DNA of 64,000 nt. It comes from Nocardioides lacusdianchii. Its GTDB lineage: Bacteria > Actinomycetota > Actinomycetes > Propionibacteriales > Nocardioidaceae. The notes under the pieces were generated by a model that made no database searches, had not been told where the DNA came from, and saw only the letters and a list, made by a program, of their open reading frames with translations. Of this stretch, positions 58,476 to 64,000 are shown in pieces (position 1 is the stretch's first letter; the number at the start of each line of letters is the position of its first letter). The stretch covers positions 186,001 through 250,000 of the forward strand of contig NZ_JADHZD010000005.1 in assembly GCF_020102855.1 (NCBI RefSeq). The letters are read 5' to 3'. A program made the translations under genes and the position numbers.

Positions 58476-60032
58476 ATGTCCGAATTCCTCCTCCCCGACG
58501 TCGGCGAAGGCCTCACCGAGGCCGAGATCGTGGCCTGGAAGGTCAAGGTCGGCGACACCATCGAGATCAACGACGTGATCGTCGAGATCGAGACCGCCAA
58601 GTCGCTCGTCGAGCTGCCGTCGCCCTACGAAGGCACCGTCCTGGCGCTGCTGGTCGACGAGGGCGAGACCGTCCCCGTCGGCACGCCGATCATCTCAATC
58701 GGCGCCGAGGGCGAGGCCCCCGCGCCCGCCGCCCCGGCCGAGCAGACCGAGTCCGACCCCTATCTCGGCATGGCGCAGAAGGCGGGCCAGCAGTCCGGCG
58801 CGGCCGAGGCCGACCTGACGGAGATGGACCTCTCCAACCCGGCGGCCTCCGGCTCGATGGAGGGCGCGTCCCTCGTCGGCCGGATCAAGGCCGAGCGCGG
58901 CCCGATGCGCCGCGCGCGCCGCGGCTCGGCGTCGCCGAGCACCGACGCCGGCGCGAACACCCAGATGCAGGTGCAGGGGGCGTTCTCGCCCGGCGGCGCG
59001 CAGTCGCAGGACGTACTCCCCGCCGACGAGTCACCGGTGCCGGCCGTCGACCAGCGTCCGGCCCCCGCGGCGGCGCCCGCCGAGGCGCTCGTCCCGGCCG
59101 CGGCCCAGCGCGAGCCCAGCGACGTACGCGCCCTGGCGAAGCCGCCGGTGCGCAAGCTCGCCAAGGACCTCGGTGTCGACCTGTCCACCCTCACCGGCTC
59201 GGGCCCGTCGGGGTCGATCACCCGCGACGACGTCCACGGTGCGGTGTCGGGCGCGACGTCCGGCCAGGCTCCCGCCGCTGCGTCATACGAACCCGCACCG
59301 ATGCGTACGCCTTCGCATGACGCAGGTGTCCGCGAGACCCGCGAGCCCGTCAAGGGCGTGCGCAAGATGATGGCGACGGCGATGAGCCAGTCGGCCTTCA
59401 CCAGCCCGCACGTCACCGAGTGGATCACCGTCGACGTCACCGCCACGATGCAGCTCGTCGAGCGGCTCAAGGCGCGGCGCGACCTCAAGGACGTCCGGAT
59501 CAGCCCGCTGCTCGTGCTCTCGCGCGCGGTCATCCTGGCGATGAAGCGGACCCCGGAGATCAACTCCTGGTGGGACGAGGCCGCGCAGGAGGTGGTCTAC
59601 AAGCACTACGTCAACCTCGGGATCGCCGCCGCGACCCCGCGCGGGCTCGTGGTGCCCAACGTCAAGGACGCCGACGCGCTGTCGATGACCGAGCTCGCCG
59701 CGGCGCTGGGCGAGCTCACCGCCACCGCGCGGGAGGGGAGGACGCAGCCGGCCGAGATGGCGGGCGGCACCTTCACGATCACCAACGTCGGCGTCTTCGG
59801 TGTCGACGCCGGCACCCCGATCATCAACCCGGGCGAGTCCGCGATCCTGTGCTTCGGTGCGGTCAACAAGCGGCCGTGGGTCGACGAGGCCACCGGCGAG
59901 ATCGTGGTCCGCGACGTCACCACGCTGGCGCTGTCCTTCGACCACCGCCACATCGACGGGGAGAAGGGCTCGCGGTTCCTCGCCGACGTCGCCGGGATCC
60001 TCGCCGACCCGGGGACCGCGCTCCTCTTCTGA
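58476..60032 (+). CDS. Dihydrolipoamide acyltransferase (E2) of a 2-oxoacid dehydrogenase
   Basis: 518 aa from ATG 58476. One lipoyl domain (IVEIETAKSLVELPSPYEG; lipoyl-Lys 42), Ala/Pro linkers, a peripheral-subunit-binding domain (ALAKPPVRKLAKDLGVDLST, GPSGSITRDDV), and the acyltransferase domain with KGVRKMMATAMSQSAFTSPH, ITNVGVFGVDAGTPIINPGE and catalytic SFDHRHIDGEKG (His490, Asp494). Oddity: a family-2 46-bp palindrome (59279-59324) encodes residues about 268-284 (ASYEPAPMRTPSHDA) in the linker between binding and catalytic domains. Linkers tolerate insertion, so the enzyme should work. E3 is not present. Confidence 0.93.
   Translation: MSEFLLPDVGEGLTEAEIVAWKVKVGDTIEINDVIVEIETAKSLVELPSPYEGTVLALLVDEGETVPVGTPIISIGAEGEAPAPAAPAEQTESDPYLGMAQKAGQQSGAAEADLTEMDLSNPAASGSMEGASLVGRIKAERGPMRRARRGSASPSTDAGANTQMQVQGAFSPGGAQSQDVLPADESPVPAVDQRPAPAAAPAEALVPAAAQREPSDVRALAKPPVRKLAKDLGVDLSTLTGSGPSGSITRDDVHGAVSGATSGQAPAAASYEPAPMRTPSHDAGVRETREPVKGVRKMMATAMSQSAFTSPHVTEWITVDVTATMQLVERLKARRDLKDVRISPLLVLSRAVILAMKRTPEINSWWDEAAQEVVYKHYVNLGIAAATPRGLVVPNVKDADALSMTELAAALGELTATAREGRTQPAEMAGGTFTITNVGVFGVDAGTPIINPGESAILCFGAVNKRPWVDEATGEIVVRDVTTLALSFDHRHIDGEKGSRFLADVAGILADPGTALLF
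59279..59324. repeat. Family-2 46-bp palindrome, copy C, inside the E2 gene
   Basis: Left arm TGCGTCATACGAACCCGCAC (59279-59298) and right arm 59305-59324; the right arm is degraded at three positions relative to a perfect palindrome. Same 46-bp length as the copies at 4425-4470 and 4909-4954. In frame; encodes a 15-residue piece of linker. Confidence 0.9.
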
Positions 60033-60037
60033 GTCGA

Positions 60038-60097
60038 TATCTGGGGACGTTCTGGTAGGAGGATCGTGCTCCGCCCCTACGAGAACGTCCCCAGATA
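60038..60097. terminator. Long-stem palindrome between convergent genes
   Basis: TATCTGGGGACGTTCT (60038-60053) pairs perfectly with AGAACGTCCCCAGATA (60082-60097); after one mismatch GTAGG (60055-60059) pairs with CCTAC (60076-60080). A 21-bp stem, 6 nt after the E2 stop and 19 nt before the convergent epimerase stop. Could terminate both transcripts; no T-run. Confidence 0.65.
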
Positions 60098-60115
60098 CCC
60101 GACCTGCACGCCCGG

Positions 60116-61066
60116 TCAGCGGGTGTGCCAGGCCTCCAGCACCTCGGCCTCCCGCTCGGGCGAGAGCGCGAAGACCGGTGAGTCGAGGCACCCCGACGCA
60201 GTCTCGGCCAGCGGCCGCAGCCGCAGCCCGGCGGCGACGGCCGGACCGGGGTCGTGTGCCAGCATGCCGTCGTACTCCGGGCGCGGCAGCCACAGCGGCA
60301 GCGACCCCTCGCCGGCCCAGTGGGCCACGCCGTGCTCCTCGAGGAAGTCCGCGTCGACCCACGTGAGCCGCGGGTAGTCCGCACCGACGCCGGCGGCGGT
60401 GTGGGCCAGCAGCTCGCCGAGGGGCACCGGGGTCCCCACGGCGTCGTACGTCCCGGTCGTGCGCCGCTCTGCCAGCTCGAGGACCCACGCGGCGAGGTCG
60501 CGCACGTCGATCACCTGCACCACGTCGTCGGGTCGTCCCGGCGCCAGCACCTCCCCGCCCCGGACGAGGCGCTGCGGCCAGTGGGCGAAGCGGCCCGTCG
60601 GGTCGCCCGGCCCCACGATCAGCCCGGGGCGTACGACCACCGCGGACGCCGCGCGCTCCTGCACGAGCTGCTCGCAGGCGACCTTCATCCCGCCGTAGGC
60701 GTCCGGGTCCTCGGACAGGTCCACGTCCTCGGTGATCGGCTCGGCCAGCGGTTCGGTCGCGGGGGAGGAGTTGTCGGCGTAGGCGCTGATGGTCGAGACG
60801 AAGACCCAGTGCGCGTCAGCGGCGGCGTCGAGCGCGCCGCGCACCTGCGAGGGCAGCCGGGCGACGTCGACGACGGCGTCCCACCCGCCCTCGGCCAGCG
60901 CGGCGGGGGCGGGCTCGGAGCGGTCCCAGCGCAGGTGGGTCGCCCCGTCGGGCAACGGGCCGGACTCGCCGCGGCACGCGCAGGTGACGTCCCACCCGCG
61001 GGCGACGGCCTGGGCCGCCACCTCCCGCGAGAGGAACCGGGTGCCGCCGAGGACGAGGAGCTTCAT
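60116..61066 (-). CDS. NAD-dependent epimerase/reductase-like protein
   Basis: 316 aa from ATG 61066 (GAGGAGCTTC upstream). Extended SDR fold: MKLLVLGGTRFLSREVAAQA (GGTxFL NAD motif), VSTISAYADNSSPATEP, AYGGMKVACEQLV with the YxxxK pair as AYGGMK, and VVRPGLIVGPGDPTGRFAHW. Related to the RNA-binding/epimerase-like proteins and to reductases of natural-product pathways; function not assignable. The long frame continuing to 62002 is antisense to the coiled-coil gene and is not coding. Confidence 0.82.
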   Translation of the reverse strand: MKLLVLGGTRFLSREVAAQAVARGWDVTCACRGESGPLPDGATHLRWDRSEPAPAALAEGGWDAVVDVARLPSQVRGALDAAADAHWVFVSTISAYADNSSPATEPLAEPITEDVDLSEDPDAYGGMKVACEQLVQERAASAVVVRPGLIVGPGDPTGRFAHWPQRLVRGGEVLAPGRPDDVVQVIDVRDLAAWVLELAERRTTGTYDAVGTPVPLGELLAHTAAGVGADYPRLTWVDADFLEEHGVAHWAGEGSLPLWLPRPEYDGMLAHDPGPAVAAGLRLRPLAETASGCLDSPVFALSPEREAEVLEAWHTR

Positions 61067-61168
61067 GGCCTCACTCCACCGGTCGCGACGATGCCCCGAC
61101 AAGGCTTTTCGCTGTGGGCGCAAACCCGGGGGCTGCCTCTTTGTCACCCGCAGGGGTGGCCTGCGAGG

Positions 61169-62060
61169 ATGGCCGCCTCGGGCGAGCCCTCCACGGCGAC
61201 GCTGCTGGCCCGTGCCCAGCAGGTCGCCGACCAGCTCCAGCGCGAGGCCCGCCAGGAGGCCGAGCGGCTCACCGCCGACCTCGCCACGCTGCGTGAGCAG
61301 GCCCGGAGCCTGATGGCCGACGCCGAGCGCGACCGCGCCGAGGCCGGCCGCGCCCGCCGCCAGGCCGAGGTGGTCCTCGCCGGCGCCTCGGAGGAGGCGG
61401 CGACCATCGTCGCCGACGCCAACGAGCAGGCATCGCTCCTCATGAGCTCGGCCGAGGGTGCGCGTGACGAGCAGGTCGAGGCCGCCCGCACCGAGGGCGA
61501 CCTGCTGCGCGAGCAGGCACACGCGGACGTAGTCGCGCTCCGCGCCGAGTCGCAGGAGCTGCGCGACAGCGCCGCGGCGGAGAAGGCCGCCCTCCTTGAG
61601 GCCGCGCGCGCCGAGGCCGAGGCCACGGTCGCAGGCGACCTCGGAGTTCCAGGCCCAGCAGGCCGCCACCCAGGCCGAGCTCGACGCGATGACCGCGCGC
61701 AACCGCGACACCGAGGCGGCGATGGAGCGCAGCCGCAGCGAGGCCGAGGCCAAGATCGCCCGCATGCTCGCCGAGGCCGAGGAGCGCTCGACCACCATGG
61801 TCGCCGACGCCCGCGCCACCGCCGACCGGGTGCGGGCGGAGTCCGAGCGCGAGCTCGCTGCCGCGGCCCAGCGCCGCGACAGCATCAACGCCCAGCTCTC
61901 CAATGTCCGCCAGATGCTCGCCACCCTCAGCGGCACCAGCGTGCCGGGCGTGGGGATGGCCCAGCCCGAGTCGACGCCCGAGCCGACCCCGGAGCCGGTC
62001 ACCGAGGCCGAGGTCGTCGAGGCGCAGGAGGCGGCGGCCGAGGCTCCCGAGGAGCGGTGA
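61169..62060 (+). pseudogene. Coiled-coil protein (DivIVA/FilP-like) interrupted by a frameshift
   Basis: Two overlapping coding stretches: ATG 61169 (CTGCGAGG before it) to about 61635 and then the +1 frame to the stop at 62060. Both halves are Ala/Glu/Arg/Gln-rich heptad coiled coil: first ARAQQVADQLQREARQEAER and VVLAGASEEAATIVADANEQ, then QAQQAATQAELDAMTARNRD and EAKIARMLAEAEERSTTMVA. Joined they give about 296 residues, as expected for one coiled-coil cytoskeletal or cell-pole protein of actinobacteria. The switch lies near 61625-61640 (GGCCACGGTCGCAGGCGACC). The tail has Pro/Glu repeats (PESTPEPTPEPVTEAE). A one-base sequencing error, a real disruption or a programmed shift cannot be told apart. 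Confidence 0.6.
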
Positions 62061-62187
62061 GCCAGGAGGATTCCGCGAAAGCGGAAGCCGCCTCACGCAC
62101 CGCCCAGTCGCCCGCCGTGACCGACACGCCCGCGAGCGGTGAGCCACGAGGACTCGGGCGACGAGGAATCCTCCTCACGCACCGCTC
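62052..62187. repeat. Two tandem palindromic units after the coiled-coil gene
   Basis: Unit 1 (62052-62105) and unit 2 (62134-62187) both start GAGCGGTGAGCCA and end with CCTCACGCACCGC. Each unit is an inverted repeat of itself, and the outer ends of the pair (GAGCGGTG 62052-62059 and CACCGCTC 62180-62187; AGGAGGATTCC and GGAATCCTCCT) also pair. Unit 1 has a GCGAAAGC loop. The last three codons and stop of the coiled-coil gene lie in unit 1. Fills most of 62061-62196. Confidence 0.75.
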
Positions 62188-62196
62188 GGCAAGCGG

Positions 62197-63669
62197 TCAC
62201 ACGTAGCGCCGCGCCCGCGACTCCGGCGACCCCGGCCCGGCGGCGAGCAGCGCGCTGAGCTCGTGCTCGAGCACGGCCCCGACCCTCCGGCAGAAATCCT
62301 CCGGCTCGTCGGCGGCGTCGGGCTTCTCAGCCACGATCCGGTCGACGACGCCGCGGCGGTGGAGATCGAGCGCGCGCACCTGCTGCGAGCGCGCCATCTC
62401 CGCGGCGTGCTCGAGGTCGCGGTGCACGATCGCCGACGCGCCCTCCGGCGGGAGCGGCGAGAGCCAGGCGTGCTGCGCGGCCACGACGCGGTCGGCGGGC
62501 AGGAGCGCGAGCGCGCCGCCGCCGTTGCCCTCGCCGAGCATCAGGCACAGCGTCGGCGCGTCGAGGGTGACGAGGTCGGCCAGCGACCGCGCGATCTCGC
62601 CGGCGAGCCCGCCGTTCTCGGCGTCCGCCGACAGCGCCGCGCCCTGGGTGTCGATGACCGTCACGAGGGGCAGTCCGAGCTCGGAGGCCAGGCGCATCCC
62701 GCGGCGCGCCTCGCGCAGCGCCTCGGGTCCCATCGGGTGGTCGGTGGTCTGCCCGCGCCGGTCCTGGCCGAGGAAGACGCACGGCGCCTCGCCGAAGCGG
62801 GCCAGCGCGATCAGCAGCCCCGGGTCGCGCTCGCCCTGGCCGGTGCCGTTGAGCGGTACGACGTCGCTGGCGGCGTAGCGCAGCAGACGGCGTACGCCGG
62901 GCCGGTCCGGTCGCCGCGACCGGGTCACGCAGTCCCAGGCGTCGACGTCGGGGACGTCGTCGTGCCCTGGGTCGGCCACCGGCGCGACACCCTCGCGCGC
63001 GGCCATCAGGATCGTCAGCGCGCGGTCGAGGATGTCGGCGATCTCGTCGGGCGGCAGCACCGCGTCGACGATGCCGTGGGCGTAGAGGTTCTCCGAGGTC
63101 TGCACGCCCTCGGGGAACGGCTTGTCGTAGAGCGCCTCGTAGACCCGGGGGCCGAGGAAGCCGACCAGCGCGCCCGGCTCGGCGACGGTGACGTGGCCGA
63201 GCGAGCCCCACGACGCCATCACGCCGCCGGTGGTGGGGTGGCGCAGGTAGACGAGGTAGGGCAGCCCCGCGCCGCGGTGGGCGGCGATCGCGGCGGAGAT
63301 GCGCACCATCTGCACGAAGGCCGGCGTGCCCTCCTGCATCCGGGTGCCGCCGCTGACGGGCGCCGCCACCAGGGGCAGCCCCTCGCGGGTGGCGCGCTCG
63401 ATGCCGGCGACGATCCGGTCCGCGGCGGCGCGGCCGATGGAGCCGGCCAGGAAGCCGAACTCGCCCACCAGCACGCCGATCCGGCGTCCGCGCAGCCGTG
63501 CCTCGCCGGTGAGCACCGACTCGTCGACGCCTGACTTCTCCGCCGCTGCGGCCAGCTCGGCGGCGTACGCCTCGCCGACGTCGGCGCGCACGGGAGCGGT
63601 GTCCCACGAGGTCCACGAGCCCTCGTCGAGCACGAGGTCGATGAGGTCATGGGCGGAGAGGCGGCTCAT
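62197..63669 (-). CDS. Acyl-CoA carboxylase carboxyltransferase, fused alpha/beta type
   Basis: 490 aa from ATG 63669. Carboxyl transferase with both crotonase-type halves: N-terminal GVLVGEFGFLAGSIGRAAAD, PVSGGTRMQEGTPAFVQM and LVYLRHPTTGGVMASWGSLG; C-terminal DHPMGPEALREARRGMRLAS, VTVIDTQGAALSADAENGGL and LGEGNGGGALALLPADRVVA. The N-terminal C4 zinc finger of E. coli AccD is absent. It resembles single-chain acetyl-CoA carboxylase carboxyltransferases of actinobacteria, needing a separate biotin carboxylase/BCCP. Whether it acts on acetyl- or another acyl-CoA is unknown. A gene starting at the window edge (63698) shares its direction. Confidence 0.88.
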   Translation of the reverse strand: MSRLSAHDLIDLVLDEGSWTSWDTAPVRADVGEAYAAELAAAAEKSGVDESVLTGEARLRGRRIGVLVGEFGFLAGSIGRAAADRIVAGIERATREGLPLVAAPVSGGTRMQEGTPAFVQMVRISAAIAAHRGAGLPYLVYLRHPTTGGVMASWGSLGHVTVAEPGALVGFLGPRVYEALYDKPFPEGVQTSENLYAHGIVDAVLPPDEIADILDRALTILMAAREGVAPVADPGHDDVPDVDAWDCVTRSRRPDRPGVRRLLRYAASDVVPLNGTGQGERDPGLLIALARFGEAPCVFLGQDRRGQTTDHPMGPEALREARRGMRLASELGLPLVTVIDTQGAALSADAENGGLAGEIARSLADLVTLDAPTLCLMLGEGNGGGALALLPADRVVAAQHAWLSPLPPEGASAIVHRDLEHAAEMARSQQVRALDLHRRGVVDRIVAEKPDAADEPEDFCRRVGAVLEHELSALLAAGPGSPESRARRYV

Positions 63670-63697
63670 GTCCGGAGGGTACGCGCGACCGGGTCGC

Positions 63698-64000
63698 TCA
63701 GGAGGCGCGAACGCCCGGGCCGGGGGTGGTGCGACCGACGATCCAGGCGTCGAAGAACTCCGACAGCTCGAGTCCGGTCTCGGACTCCCAGTGGTCGTAG
63801 GCCTGCTCGCGCGAGACCGACGTGTTGTCGTGCGCGGCGAGCCACGAGCGCGCGACGCGGTAGAACTCCTCGTCGCCGAGCTCCACGCGCAGCTCGTTCC
63901 ACATGAGCGCCGGCGTGTAGTAGATGTTCGAGCCGCCGAACTGGCGCGGGTCGTACGCCCCGGGCGGGCCGTAGTCGTCGCGCAGCTGCTGGTCGATGGC
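63698..64000 (-). CDS. M1-family metallopeptidase, C-terminal end (partial)
   Basis: The frame is open from 64000; the start is outside the window. Only the last 100 residues are present: NIYYTPALMWNELRVELGDE, EFYRVARSWLAAHDNTSVSR and AYDHWESETGLELSEFFDAW. These match the helical region after the zinc site in M1 aminopeptidases (the YYTPALMWNELR segment and the following helices). The HExxH zinc site is not in the window. Stop lies 28 nt before the carboxyltransferase ATG in the same direction. Confidence 0.75.
   Translation of the reverse strand, partial: AIDQQLRDDYGPPGAYDPRQFGGSNIYYTPALMWNELRVELGDEEFYRVARSWLAAHDNTSVSREQAYDHWESETGLELSEFFDAWIVGRTTPGPGVRAS

Overview
The window looks like chromosomal DNA of a Nocardioides-like actinobacterium. 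GC content is very high throughout, GTG and TTG starts are common, neighbouring genes are chained by GTGA/ATGA/TTGA overlaps, and several starts lie about 6-7 nt after a TAGnnT-like -10 box (leaderless mRNAs). The dispersed repeat with GGTCTCGATACG and CTACTCGACCA arms is one I associate with Nocardioides genomes (recollection, not a search). No tRNA, rRNA, CRISPR array, prophage or transposase gene was seen.

Layout. 1-4395: biotin-dependent acyl-CoA carboxylase (5'-truncated carboxyltransferase, biotin carboxylase/BCCP) and an acyl-CoA dehydrogenase, a branched-chain or terpenoid acyl-CoA degradation operon. 4425-8460: a small membrane protein bracketed by 46-bp palindromes, YjbR-type and acyltransferase-like proteins, then a minus-strand group (AraC regulator, VOC protein, cupin, PCMT). 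8680-10237: ECF sigma factor with a membrane-anchored putative anti-sigma protein. 10317-19578: a SigK/RskA locus containing a FAD oxidoreductase-DUF1365 fusion, two cyclopropane-fatty-acid-type synthases, a DUF1295 membrane enzyme, a FAS1 lipoprotein and a sulfite-oxidase-family protein; the last two are each preceded by the same CCATCC-N15-CCGAAC promoter. 19654-25827: enoyl-CoA hydratase, SDR, HelD/HelR-type helicase, GH16-like secreted protein, EamA transporter. 25899-39125: surface-glycan island with PglF/E/C/D-like bacillosamine-type enzymes, glycosyltransferases, a flippase and two O-antigen ligase-like proteins. 39228-44860: PhzE-like synthase, lipoprotein sulfatase, PabA and PabB. 44857-53567: MprAB-like two-component system, fructosamine kinase-like protein, LMW-PTP, holin-like and VanZ-like membrane proteins, an aminotransferase, MFS exporter with ArsR-type regulator, and a xi-class glutathione-transferase-like reductase. 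53797-56324: secreted proteins, one tiny secreted ORF, and two copies of a three-hairpin structured element. 56324-60032: branched-chain 2-oxoacid (or pyruvate) dehydrogenase E1alpha-E1beta-E2. 60116-64000: epimerase, a frameshifted coiled-coil protein, a fused carboxyltransferase and the C-terminus of an M1 peptidase.

Two signals stand out. First, unrelated palindromic elements sit in frame inside conserved enzymes: one family in the acyl-CoA carboxylase and the PhzE-like synthase, a second in the dehydrogenase E2, a third in PabB. They fall in surface loops or linkers, so the elements appear to be tolerated as added peptide. Second, a roughly 85-nt array of three hairpins occurs twice (54938-55020 and 56020-56107) with paired base changes, a conserved 11-nt loop and a U.G wobble that points to plus-strand RNA; I do not recognise it as a known riboswitch.
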